Assembly: GCA_026169815.1 (NCBI GenBank)
Contig: JAPFDT010000007.1
Coordinates: 110,133-174,132 of the forward strand
DNA: 64,000 nt
Reading direction: 5' to 3'
Source: Pseudogracilibacillus sp.
GTDB lineage: Bacteria; Bacillota; Bacilli; Bacillales; Amphibacillaceae
The first letter of the stretch is position 1; each line of letters starts with the position of its first letter. The notes beneath the pieces were generated by a model that searched no databases, was not told the origin of the DNA, and worked only from the letters and a program-made list of their open reading frames with translations. The position numbers and the translations under genes were made by a program. Positions 26,399 through 35,306 of this stretch are shown here, piece by piece.

Positions 26399-28096
26399 TC
26401 AAATTGGTAAAGATGGAAAAACCCAATGATCAAGATATGTTTTCCCAATCTCTTCTACTAATGGTGCACCTTGGAATAAGGTGATACGAACCCATTTATC
26501 TGATTTCGGATTAAACCGTTCTGCACCAAAAAAAGATAGTTTACAACGTAATAAGTGTAGGGGGTATAATTCTTTACTTAATAAATTTTCTTGTATTTCA
26601 GCATATTCATATCCTTCTAGTGATTGGATACGTTGAATAATTCCTTTAAATCTAGGATTCTCTAATATAAAAGAAGAAACTACTTTCTGTGGTGATTCAT
26701 TTTGTAATCCTTCTTCTAATTGTTGTACTTGTTCAGCAATATTCAATGGCAATTCCCACTCTTCTCCAGGATCTAAACCTCTTACTCCTAAACGTGGCTC
26801 TTCCTTTTCCATAGACCGATACCAAAAATAATATTTCTCATTAGGATCGGTGAAATCATATTGAAATGCCCATCGATATTGCGTCCTTATAATCGAACGT
26901 AACTCCTCTAACGTCATTAGTGGATTTACTTTATAATCTTCAATGACATCCATGTAGTTTTCAAACTCTGTTATATGATCCGTATAAATTTCTAAAATAA
27001 TAGTGTTAAATATTTCTTCCATTTCTATAGATATATGTTCTTTCGTTAACTCAGCTAGTTTAAACCATATATTATCAACTGTTTCTCCATTCATTGTTTG
27101 CTTTTCCATATATTCCTGAATCCAACTTCTAACAATTGTCATTTCTTCAGCTAGATCTTCATCTTTTTTTAATAATCCACGATCAATAAGATTTGTTTGA
27201 TTCAAATAATCAGATATACGATAAATCCACATTACAGCAAGCTGTAATTCTTCTATAGACGGATTAATACTCTTAGCACGAGCGATAGCTTTTTCACGCA
27301 TATAAATCCACTGATGGATTAAACGTGGATGCGCGATTAAAAAAGGGGCCATCCCTAAACCTGTTGCATTCCCTGTGCCAATATAACGTTTCACTTCAGA
27401 ATCCATTGGCACAGCTACTTCACTTTGCACTTTCGCTATATGTTCCACAAGTTCAAAACTAAAATGTCTTAATAAATACACAGCAAACATTTGCGCACAG
27501 AAAGGACCACTGAATGGATGGTCTTCTTTAATTTTATTATATAAACCAAGTCCGAACTTCCCGTTTCCATAGACAGCTGTCGTCCTTAATAAGTATCCAA
27601 CTTCATTTACAATTTCTGGATCTGGTTGTTTACCTTCTTTCAAACAATCCACAACATAAGAAAATACACGATTACTTTTATTTGCTCGGGACCAAACGAT
27701 ATCAAATGCATTCGCCCGGCCCGCTTCTTGTTTCGGTAACTCCTCTCGTAAAGAGGATATTTTATCTTCTTTTATTATTCCTTCACTTAATGCAAATGTT
27801 ACATCCCATTCTGTAGAGATTACACGATCACTACGATTTTCATCTAACATTTCATTCGTAACGACCGTAAAACTAAACACGTCTTTTGGCGTATAAATAG
27901 TATAAACTGCATGACCATAACCATTTTCATCTAATGAAAAAATTCGATTCTTTATTTGCCAATCTTCACGCATCATTTTTCTTAATAATGTGCGTAAAAA
28001 ACTAATACTTGTTTGGCGAAATACACCTAAACGATTTAACTTCATCACTTCATTAGCAGGTCGTATCGGAAGTGTTTGACTATTTGACCGTACCAT
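26399..28096 (-). CDS. Unknown 565-aa protein in the BCCT operon
   Basis: I do not recognise a family. The protein is soluble, mostly helical, with no signal peptide or membrane span. It is rich in Trp, Tyr and acidic residues, with a central helical region (about 200-400) and a distinctive segment EEPRLGVRGLDPGEEWELP near the last quarter. No nucleotide, flavin or metal motif is obvious. A TTG at 28120 overlaps the upstream stop codon; ATG 28096 with GGGGG at 7-nt spacing is the better start. It lies between the transporter and the M19 homologue with gaps under 25 bases, so it is firmly in the operon and probably acts on the imported substrate. Confidence 0.7.
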   Translation of the reverse strand: MVRSNSQTLPIRPANEVMKLNRLGVFRQTSISFLRTLLRKMMREDWQIKNRIFSLDENGYGHAVYTIYTPKDVFSFTVVTNEMLDENRSDRVISTEWDVTFALSEGIIKEDKISSLREELPKQEAGRANAFDIVWSRANKSNRVFSYVVDCLKEGKQPDPEIVNEVGYLLRTTAVYGNGKFGLGLYNKIKEDHPFSGPFCAQMFAVYLLRHFSFELVEHIAKVQSEVAVPMDSEVKRYIGTGNATGLGMAPFLIAHPRLIHQWIYMREKAIARAKSINPSIEELQLAVMWIYRISDYLNQTNLIDRGLLKKDEDLAEEMTIVRSWIQEYMEKQTMNGETVDNIWFKLAELTKEHISIEMEEIFNTIILEIYTDHITEFENYMDVIEDYKVNPLMTLEELRSIIRTQYRWAFQYDFTDPNEKYYFWYRSMEKEEPRLGVRGLDPGEEWELPLNIAEQVQQLEEGLQNESPQKVVSSFILENPRFKGIIQRIQSLEGYEYAEIQENLLSKELYPLHLLRCKLSFFGAERFNPKSDKWVRITLFQGAPLVEEIGKTYLDHWVFPSLPI

Positions 28097-28116
28097 ACTC
28101 TTTACCCCCAATCCGC

Positions 28117-29682
28117 TCAATTACTTTTAACCTTTTCTTCCAATACTGGCTCCACTTTATTTACGTCAATTTGTTGTTCTTCCGCCATTGCCATAACTGT
28201 TTTTGGAGCAGTATAAAATGTTGTCAACATGAGAAAGACTACAGGTACTGCGGTAACGACTATAAAGGACTGTAATGCATTGATACTTCCTTCACCTATT
28301 GTTAATAATAAAATTGCTACAGCTCCCATTACTAACGCCCAAAACACACGAATCACTTTAGGAGGATCACCATGACCATATGTAGCGATTGCAATAGTTA
28401 AACTCATCGAGTCAGTCGTAGTTAATACGAAGATAATCGTAGCTAGTAAGAACAATATTCCAAAAATCATCCCAAAAGGTAATTGTTCTGTAATAGCAAT
28501 CATAGCTGCCGGCGGTCCATTACTGATTAAAGCATCTGAAACCGAACCAGGTGAAAGCAACTCTTGATAAATACCTGTTCCTCCTACAACTGAAAACCAA
28601 AATGTCGTTACAACTGGTGCAATAATAGCAACTGCTGTTACGAGTTCTCGAATCGTTCTACCCCGTGAAATTCTTGCAACAAAAATCGTCATCATCGGCC
28701 CATATCCTAAGAACCAAGCAAAGAAGAACACAGTCCAACCACTTAGCCAATCTTGGTCTCCTCGATATAAAGTAGCTGTTAAAAAGTTTTCTACGTAAGT
28801 TCCAAATGACATGACAAAAGAATCGAAAATAAATAATCCTGGTCCTAATATGAGCATCGCAACAATTAAGAACAACGCTAACAACACATTAAAAGTACTC
28901 AAATAATTTATTCCTCGATGAATTCCTGTAGCAGCCGAAACACCAGCAGCTAATACTAACAAGACAACGATTGTCACATGTAAAAACATATCATTCGGTA
29001 TATTAAACAATGAATTAAATCCAAATCCTGCTTGTAGCCCTAAAAAGCCTATTGGACCAATCGTACCAGCAGCAACAGCAATAATGGAAAAAGAATCGAC
29101 AAATGTTCCTAATGGACTGTTTTTCATAATTTTATCCCCAAAAATAGGATATAATAAAGCACGTGGTTTTAAAGGTACCTTTTTCTCGTAATGTACATGC
29201 ATCAACACAATGGTTCCAAGTGTCCCTAATATCGCCCAAGCAAGAAATCCCCAATCAACAAAACTCGCAGCTAATGCAGCCGGAACTGCTTCAACTGTCC
29301 CTGACTCAATCCCTGTATAATAAGGAGGAGTATCCATAAAATGAAACATCGGTTCTGCTGCCGCCCAAAATACTCCACCAGCAGCTAATAATGTACACAT
29401 AATTATCGATATCCATCTAAATGCATTCATTTCTGGTTTTTCAAGTTTTCCTAAGCGAATTTTACCAAACTTAGAAAATCCAATAACTATAGCGATTAGA
29501 AATGTCCCTAATAAAACAATTTGATATAAAGCACCAAAATATTTTACAGAAAAGGCAAATGAAACATCCACTAAATTTGTAATAAAATTCAAATTAATGA
29601 AACCGATTACAACGAAGAGAATTAAAAGACCACCACTAACTAGAAACACTGGCACATCCATGTCTTTAAAAACAGACTTCAT
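28117..29682 (-). CDS. BCCT-family transporter (quaternary amine/betaine type)
   Basis: A 521-aa transporter with 12 membrane spans. Family hallmarks are WAILGTLGTIVLMHVHYEKK and the loop FVARISRGRTIREL. In glycine betaine and carnitine carriers the preceding helix usually reads WWISWSPF; here it reads WFLGYGPM, so two tryptophans of the substrate cage are changed. Specificity may therefore differ from glycine betaine. GGAGG lies before the ATG. It is the first gene of a five-gene leftward operon, with a candidate IclR operator 20-45 bases upstream of the start. The C-terminal tail is short, unlike osmosensing BetP, suggesting nutrient uptake rather than osmotic control (inference). Confidence 0.88.
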   Translation of the reverse strand: MKSVFKDMDVPVFLVSGGLLILFVVIGFINLNFITNLVDVSFAFSVKYFGALYQIVLLGTFLIAIVIGFSKFGKIRLGKLEKPEMNAFRWISIIMCTLLAAGGVFWAAAEPMFHFMDTPPYYTGIESGTVEAVPAALAASFVDWGFLAWAILGTLGTIVLMHVHYEKKVPLKPRALLYPIFGDKIMKNSPLGTFVDSFSIIAVAAGTIGPIGFLGLQAGFGFNSLFNIPNDMFLHVTIVVLLVLAAGVSAATGIHRGINYLSTFNVLLALFLIVAMLILGPGLFIFDSFVMSFGTYVENFLTATLYRGDQDWLSGWTVFFFAWFLGYGPMMTIFVARISRGRTIRELVTAVAIIAPVVTTFWFSVVGGTGIYQELLSPGSVSDALISNGPPAAMIAITEQLPFGMIFGILFLLATIIFVLTTTDSMSLTIAIATYGHGDPPKVIRVFWALVMGAVAILLLTIGEGSINALQSFIVVTAVPVVFLMLTTFYTAPKTVMAMAEEQQIDVNKVEPVLEEKVKSN

Positions 29683-29702
29683 TATTCTTCCTCCTTTTAT
29701 AT

Positions 29703-29727
29703 TTCCGTTTATCGGAAGGTTATTCCG
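29703..29727. promoter_or_regulatory. Phased TTCCG/CGGAA repeat, candidate IclR operator
   Basis: TTCCG (29703-29707), CGGAA (29713-29717) and TTCCG (29723-29727) are each separated by 5 bp, giving two overlapping palindromes with 10-bp phasing directly upstream of the BCCT gene. GGAA/TTCC palindromes are typical of IclR-family sites. Confidence 0.5.
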
Positions 29728-29842
29728 TTTTATTAATTTTAGCTTACTAAACTAAAGGAGTTTTGTCAATTGAATTTTAACTTTTCTGAAAACATTATCG
29801 TTGAATATGAAACTTTCCTTTCATAGAGTAATAGCCAAAAAT

Positions 29843-29889
29843 AAAAATCCCCTAGTACTCTAATTATTTTAAAGTGCTAAGGGATTTTA
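29843..29889. other. Orphan terminator-like hairpin between divergent genes
   Basis: AAAATCCCCTAGTACTC and AAGTGCTAAGGGATTTT form a stem with T-rich flanks on both strands. It lies between the divergent BCCT and nitric oxide synthase genes, where no transcript needs ending, so it may be left from a lost gene. The rest of 29683-30062 shows only promoters and a short palindrome at 29923-29939. Confidence 0.5.
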
Positions 29890-30062
29890 TATAAATGTAA
29901 GACTATAAACAATTCTTCTAACGTTAAATATATATTAACTTAATATAATTCGTACAATCCCTCCAAACCATTTTCCTTGTCAAAAGTTCGATAATTGTAC
30001 ATACACACCTATTACTACCCATGTTTTTCTGTGTTAACATTTTAATTAAGGAGTGGATAGGA

Positions 30063-31166
30063 TTGCATCAAACTATAACAGATAATACTTTAATGAAAGA
30101 AGCAGCTGACTTTATATATAATTGTTACAATGAACTAGGATTATCTGAAGATAAACAAAGCGAAAGAATAACTCAAATTAATAATGAAATTGAAGAAACT
30201 GGAACATATACACATGAAACTTTTGAAATTGTACATGGAGCTAAAATGGCTTGGCGCAATAGTAATAGATGTATAGGAAGGTTACTGTGGGATACGTTAC
30301 ATGTATTTGACTATCGGGATGTACGTACTGCAGAAGAGGCTTTTGACAAGCTAATCGAGCACATTAAATTTGCTACTAATGACGGGAAAATCCAATCAAC
30401 CATTACAGTATTTCCTCCAAGAAAAAATGGTGAAGATTCGATTAGAATATGGAACCATCAATTAATTCGTTATGCCGGATACAAGGAAAACGACAAGATC
30501 ATTGGAGACTCCATGTCAATTGAATTTACCAAAGCATGTGAAGAACTTGGTTGGAAAGGAAACAAAACGGACTTTGATATTCTTCCATTAGTCATTCAAG
30601 AAGCTGGAAAAGAACCAAAAGTATTTGAAATTCCAGAAGATCTTGTTAAAGAAATACATATCACTCATCCGGAGTACGAAGATGTTGAAAATTTAAATGT
30701 GAAATGGTATGCAGTTCCTATCATTTCAGATATGCGCCTTGAAATTGGCGGGATAGATTATCCCATGGCTCCCTTTAACGGTTGGTATATGGGCACTGAA
30801 ATAGGAGCAAGAAACCTTGCAGATGCCGATCGATATAATTTACTACCTAAAATCGCCGAAATAATGGAACTTGATACAAAGTCAAATCGTTCACTATGGA
30901 TTGATAAAGCTTTAGTTGAATTAAACATCGCAGTACTACACTCTTACAAGGAAAATGGTGTAACCCTGGTAGACCACCATACCGCTGCAGAACAATTTAA
31001 ACGTTTTGAAAAAAATGAAATAAAAAATGAGCGTCCTCTCACAGGTAATTGGGCTTGGCTCATTCCACCGTTATCACCAGCGGCTACGAACATATATCAC
31101 AGACCATATAATAATGAAATTGTAAGTCCTAATTATTTTTATCAGAAGGATATTAAATTTGATTAA
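30063..31166 (+). CDS. nos: Bacterial nitric oxide synthase, oxygenase domain
   Basis: A 367-aa NOS oxygenase that makes nitric oxide from arginine with electrons from a separate flavodoxin-type reductase, as in Bacillus. The haem-ligand Cys lies in [13 protein letters not shown]. The arginine-binding Glu is in the [15 protein letters not shown] segment and the pterin-side motif is [12 protein letters not shown] near the end. No reductase domain is attached, which is normal for the bacterial form. A frame reaches back to 30021, but AAGGAG at 30050-30055 points to TTG 30063. It is transcribed alone, divergent from the BCCT operon, and closed by the hairpin at 31221. Bacterial NOS is associated with oxidative and antibiotic stress protection. 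Confidence 0.95.
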   Translation: MHQTITDNTLMKEAADFIYNCYNELGLSEDKQSERITQINNEIEETGTYTHETFEIVHGAKMAWRNSNRCIGRLLWDTLHVFDYRDVRTAEEAFDKLIEHIKFATNDGKIQSTITVFPPRKNGEDSIRIWNHQLIRYAGYKENDKIIGDSMSIEFTKACEELGWKGNKTDFDILPLVIQEAGKEPKVFEIPEDLVKEIHITHPEYEDVENLNVKWYAVPIISDMRLEIGGIDYPMAPFNGWYMGTEIGARNLADADRYNLLPKIAEIMELDTKSNRSLWIDKALVELNIAVLHSYKENGVTLVDHHTAAEQFKRFEKNEIKNERPLTGNWAWLIPPLSPAATNIYHRPYNNEIVSPNYFYQKDIKFD

Positions 31167-31220
31167 GTAACTATAGTTGAAATGCAGTATAAAATACTAA
31201 CTTAATTTTTATCTATAATA

Positions 31221-31264
31221 AAAAAGCAAGTGCGTCAGACTCTGTCTAATACACTTGCTTTTTT
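31221..31264. terminator. Bidirectional terminator after nos
   Basis: AAAAAGCAAGTG (31221-31232) pairs with CACTTGCTTTTTT (31252-31264). The right arm lies inside the end of the hsdR fragment frame. Confidence 0.85.
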
Positions 31265-31698
31265 GATCTACATGAATACCCTTGCTCCTTATTTTGTTTC
31301 TTTTTTATAATATCATGATACACTTTCCAACTTGCGTAATCGTCCATAATTTTAAGTGTATCTGGTTCTTCAAACAGTTTTACATAGTCACCTTTGATCT
31401 TAATATTATTAACAACAAAATCCATTAACCTTGCAGAGAAACTATATCTAAAATTATCGTACGTGTTATTTTCTGCAGCTTTTTTTACTTCTTCGTTTTC
31501 ACTCATATGTCTTTCCATTTCCTCTCTAAGTTTATCTGCATGAGTGAAACCGGTGCCAAATCGTTCGTTAAAACGTTCTAATATAACAGACAGTCGTTCT
31601 TTTTCCTCTTCGATAACAGAACCTCCTGCATGTTGGGTTGGTTCAAGATCAACTTGTCCTTCTGCTAAATTAATACTACCTTTTAAAATTAAAAATGA
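31246..31698 (-). pseudogene. hsdR: 3' fragment of a type I restriction enzyme R subunit
   Basis: The continuous minus frame encodes about 150 residues matching the HsdR C-terminal region, including LSVILERFNERFGTGFT, an HADKLREEME helix and the late LFEEPDTLKIMDDYASWKVY segment. The ATPase and nuclease domains are missing. On the upstream side the homology stops exactly at the left end of the decayed IS3 element (31699). No hsdM or hsdS is nearby. The fragment shows that a restriction system once stood here and was broken by insertion and deletion. It cannot encode a working enzyme. Confidence 0.85.
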
Positions 31699-32718
31699 TG
31701 TGCACTCCTAGAATTAGACCAAAATCTAATTCTAGGAGTGTTTTACATGGAAAAATATAATCTAGCATTAAAATCACTCGTTGTAAAGGCATATTGAGCT
31801 GGAGGAAGCTAGATATAAATCTTTAGCTAATAAATTTGGCTTTTCTGATAAAAGTACAATTAGAAAATGGATTCAAAATTATGAGGTTTTGGGATAATCT
31901 GGGTTAGAACAAAGGACGTCGTATAAAAATTACTCTATTCAATTTAAGTTGGATATTGTAAACTACGAGTTAAGAACTGGTGAGTCTTACTAAAGTGTGA
32001 CTTTAAAACTTGGCATGCATAAACCTTCCATCGTTTCTAACTCGATGAGTGTTTGAAAATAACGATTTAATAAAGTGATTGAAAAAGTCATCAAATAAAT
32101 TAATGAAATAATCACGGTAATTACGGATATCGACGAATTGATTTGAGGTTACGAAAACCGAGGTTACATCGTAAATCATAAAAAATCCTATGAATAACAA
32201 ATAAACTTAGTATTACATGTACTATGTTCACACGCAAATCTCGCAAGTTCAATACGTACAACGGAACCGTTGACAAAGTCGCAACAATTCTTATCACTTC
32301 ATTTCTCAGAGCGACCAAATGCACAAGCTGTATTAGATGCACTAGATGAAACAATTGAGCTAACCAAGATGTGTCCATATCATACAACCATCTATAGTAA
32401 CCAAAGATGGGACTATCAAATGAATGCCTTTGTGAAAAAGCAGAAAAAAAACAGTATATTTTAAAGCATGACTCGAAATGGAAACTGTATCGATAATACT
32501 CCATTGGAAAATTTCCTTGGATTATTGAAACAAGAAAAGTATTATGGGAAGGTTTATCATTCTTTTGAAGAATTAAAAATAGCAGTTCCAGAGTATATTT
32601 ATTACTATAACAATAAGCGAATAAAAGCAAAATTGACTGGTCTGAGTCCAGTTGAATACCGAAAACAGACCAGCCAATTTTCCGCTTGAAATTTAGTCTA
32701 ATCTTAAAGGGCAGTACA
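31699..32718 (+). mobile_element. Decayed IS3-family (IS150-type) insertion sequence
   Basis: The ends TGTGCACTCC...ATTAGACCAAAAT and, inverted, TGTACTGCCC...ATTAGACTAAATT resemble each other. OrfA is recognisable from 31747 (MEKYNLALKSLVVKAY, then ANKFGFSDKSTIRKWI) but carries frameshifts and stops. OrfB survives only as its C-terminal part (32310-32689: MTRNGNCIDNTPLENFLGLL, YNNKRIKAKLTGLSPVEYR). The stretch holding the first two catalytic aspartates is deleted, leaving about 1.0 kb instead of about 1.5 kb. No target duplication is visible. It is not active. Confidence 0.85.
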
Positions 32719-32724
32719 TAATCC

Positions 32725-32965
32725 AAAAAGCTAGATCGGCTTTTATATTGTTTTTTTAGTGGATGAAACGGCACCTTAGCATAAAGCAATTTTACGGACT
32801 CAGTGAACAAGCACTTCATACTCAAGTTTATATTGCAATGATTGTTTATTGATTGAATGTTCTCGTCCCAATACAAACGCTGACCCGTCGGACTTACTTA
32901 CAAATAAGTCATTATCTTAAGACTTCCCTCTGGAGGTCAGCATGTATTTGGATAAGTAAAGTTAT
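32725..32965 (+). mobile_element. IS4-family transposase remnant, copy 1 (C-terminal part)
   Basis: Translated with a frameshift and stops, the stretch reads WMKRHLSIKQFYGLSEQAL, then QVYIAMIVY and LQISHYLKTSLWRSACIW. This is the typical C-terminus of IS4-type transposases of Bacillus (NQVYIAL, LEISRYLKASLWKPAYIW). It abuts the right end of the IS3 element. A second copy lies at 40241-40760 in the same orientation. Confidence 0.8.
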
Positions 32966-33413
32966 AGAAAAAGACGTCACACGATAATCAGTATATTGCA
33001 TGTTTCCACCGTCTAATAATTATAGTAAATAAAATGGATATTTTCTACCGTTAATTTGATGATTTAACTTTTTCCTTTTTAGTTTAAATCATTAGTCTGA
33101 TTAGTTTGAATAAATTCATGCACCCCTGAAGAATATCTCTATTTTAATCTAGTTATGGATTTAAGTTTACGTCATATTATTAATTATTAAATTGATTATC
33201 ACAGAAGGAAAAACCTTTGTTTATATAACTTAAAAAGAAGCAATTTACGTTACTCAAACCTAAGAAAGAATGGTGCATTGCATAGATAGAGGTTCACTAT
33301 ATTGTGCTAATGAACGCGTTGATACATTGAAAGCATCAGAAGATAGATATGGGTCATTAACAATATATATTATACAAGCATTATGAATAATCTTTTATCA
33401 TTAAAATTAAAAT
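32966..33413. other. AT-rich gap between IS remnant and the GntR gene
   Basis: The first 100 bases still match the tail of the second IS4 remnant (GTTTCCACCGTCTAATAATTAT here, GTTACCACTGTCTAAAAGTTAT at about 40725). Nothing else is supportable. Confidence 0.4.
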
Positions 33414-34055
33414 TTAATCTAAGTATTGTTGATGTTGAACAAAATCTTCTACACTACGGTTGATGTGCTTAGTCATTATAGAGCGCGCTTCCTCTGGTGT
33501 TCCTATACAAATAGCATCTACAATATCTTGGTGCTCAGATATAGACTTTTCTATTTGTTTAGGGAGTAACATAGGTAGATGAGGAGGAAGCCCTTCCCAT
33601 AGATAGTTTAAAAAGGTCTCTAATCTAGAACTTCCAGATGCTGCCCATATAGTTTTATGGAAAATTTCATTAGAAGATACGTAATGAAAAAGATCGTTAG
33701 ATTTTGCAGCTTTTTCAGTATCTTTTAAGGCTATTTTAATATCTTCAATATTTTCTTGTTTAATAGTAGCTCTTGCCGCAGCTTCGCCTTCTAACATAGC
33801 ACGGATTTTTAAGTGATCTACTATATCTTCAGTTGTTAATCCTTCTACAACTGCTCTTCTTTTATGAATAGTCAATATGCCTTCACGTTCTAAAATTTGA
33901 AAAGCTTCCCTCACAGGCATTCTTGAAGTACCTAGTTTTTCTGCTATATTCTCTTGATTAAGTTCTTGCCCTTTTTTTAATTCACCTGTAAAAATATCCC
34001 TTCTAAGAATTTCAGCAACTTGATCCCGTGCAGGTAGTAAAGAAACTTTCTTCAT
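33414..34055 (-). CDS. GntR-family (FCD) regulator of the TRAP module
   Basis: A 213-aa regulator: winged helix with IAEKLGTSRMPVREAFQILE at about 37-56, then the FCD domain (HYVSSNEIFHKTIWAASGS; SEHQDIVDAI) carrying the conserved His residues. It is divergent from the dehydrogenase/aldolase/TRAP operon and should control it. The palindrome at 34345-34362 just after the -10 box of that operon is a plausible binding site. The ligand is probably the transported acid or a pathway intermediate. Confidence 0.87.
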   Translation of the reverse strand: MKKVSLLPARDQVAEILRRDIFTGELKKGQELNQENIAEKLGTSRMPVREAFQILEREGILTIHKRRAVVEGLTTEDIVDHLKIRAMLEGEAAARATIKQENIEDIKIALKDTEKAAKSNDLFHYVSSNEIFHKTIWAASGSSRLETFLNYLWEGLPPHLPMLLPKQIEKSISEHQDIVDAICIGTPEEARSIMTKHINRSVEDFVQHQQYLD

Positions 34056-34310
34056 ACTAAAACCCCTCCAAAAAATGATATTAAGTTTAATTTTGATTAG
34101 TTCTATTAAAATAAATATACATTAAAATAGGATAATTTGATAATAGCTTACGATCATTCTAACACAAACAAGAAGATATTTTCACATCTAACTATACTTG
34201 AAAGAGATATAATTATTATTTTAAATTAATAATAAGTTTTGAAAATCGCTGTTGGATTAGCCTTTAGAGTCCTTAAGTGAAATATTATTAAATAAACACT
34301 CTTAAATAGA

Positions 34311-34362
34311 TTGACAATTCCTAAGTTTCTAATTTATACTGTTATTGTAATCTTGGATACAA
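34311..34362 (+). promoter_or_regulatory. Promoter and candidate GntR operator of the TRAP module
   Basis: TTGACA (34311-34316) and TATACT (34335-34340) are 18 bp apart. TTGTAATCTTGGATACAA (34345-34362) is a near-palindrome overlapping the start of transcription, typical of FadR-type repressors. Confidence 0.6.
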
Positions 34363-34393
34363 AGTTACAACATTGTTATGAGAGGGTGCTGAA

Positions 34394-35278
34394 ATGGAAT
34401 TAGTTAAAAATAAACATAAAAATAAGCCTATTCAAATAGGTATCGTCGGTTTTGGAGAAGTTGGACAAATATTTGCGAAAGGAATACTAGAATACAATAA
34501 ACATGTATATGTTTATGATATTTTATTAGAAAAAAACAAAAAATTAATTATTGATAATATCAATGAAATAGGGGTTAAACCTATTGATAACATAGAAGAA
34601 TTAGGACAAAAGTGTGATTTAATATTTTCTTTAGTAAACAGCTCTGCTTCTATTGATGTAGCTAAAAAGATAAGTTGTAAAATGAAAGAAGATACAATCT
34701 TTATAGATCTCACTACAAGCACTTCTAAAATGAAAAGTGAAAGTGAAGAAATAATTACATCTAAAAAGGGGATCTACGTAGATGGAGCTATCATGGGAAC
34801 TGTTGTAATTGATAAAAATAGGGTTCCGTTGTTAATAGCAGGAAACAACGCTGAAGAAATTAAAACTGAATTAGAATCGTTAGGATTTAAACCTCAAACG
34901 ATTAATCAACCTAATGGTGGAGCAGCCAGTATTAAAATGTTAAGGAGTATATTTATGAAAGGACTTGAAGCACTGATATTAGAAACGATGATAACTGCCA
35001 AACAGTATGAAGTCTCAGAAGAAGTACTGAATAGTATTTCAAAAACAATTGATAATAGTAGTTTTACTGATTTTGTAAACGCTTTAATAACTACTCATGT
35101 TATACATAAAAATCGGCGTCATAAAGAAGTTACAGATGGATTAAATTTAATACAAGATATAGAAGGTCCTTCATTTGTAACAGAAGGAGTTATATCATTT
35201 TTTTTACATTCGACAAGAAAGGAGATGTCCGAATCAAATAATATTGATCAAATACTAGAAGAGTATTATTTGAAATAA
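34394..35278 (+). CDS. NAD(P)-dependent beta-hydroxyacid dehydrogenase-like protein with DUF1932 domain
   Basis: A 294-aa protein with an N-terminal Rossmann fold (IGIVGFGEVGQIFAKG, glycines at 19, 21 and 24) like 6-phosphogluconate and 3-hydroxyisobutyrate dehydrogenases. The C-terminal helical DUF1932 domain (NGGAASIKMLRSIFMKGLEALILE) keeps the lysine that is catalytic in this superfamily. Such proteins accompany aldolases in hydroxy-acid degradation. It starts the operon 28 bases before the RraA-type gene. It probably oxidises a hydroxy acid imported by the TRAP transporter, giving the oxo acid for cleavage. Exact substrate unknown. Confidence 0.82.
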   Translation: MELVKNKHKNKPIQIGIVGFGEVGQIFAKGILEYNKHVYVYDILLEKNKKLIIDNINEIGVKPIDNIEELGQKCDLIFSLVNSSASIDVAKKISCKMKEDTIFIDLTTSTSKMKSESEEIITSKKGIYVDGAIMGTVVIDKNRVPLLIAGNNAEEIKTELESLGFKPQTINQPNGGAASIKMLRSIFMKGLEALILETMITAKQYEVSEEVLNSISKTIDNSSFTDFVNALITTHVIHKNRRHKEVTDGLNLIQDIEGPSFVTEGVISFFLHSTRKEMSESNNIDQILEEYYLK

Positions 35279-35306
35279 AATCGATAATAACAAGTGGAGG
35301 TATAGC

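Noticed and set aside
31699..32718. IS3 element as a functional transposon
   Set aside because: orfA has several stops and orfB lacks the region with two of the three catalytic residues.
32121..32876. Open frame of 251 aa on the minus strand
   Set aside because: It is antisense to the IS3 orfB remnant and the IS4 remnant, whose coding sense is clearly on the plus strand.
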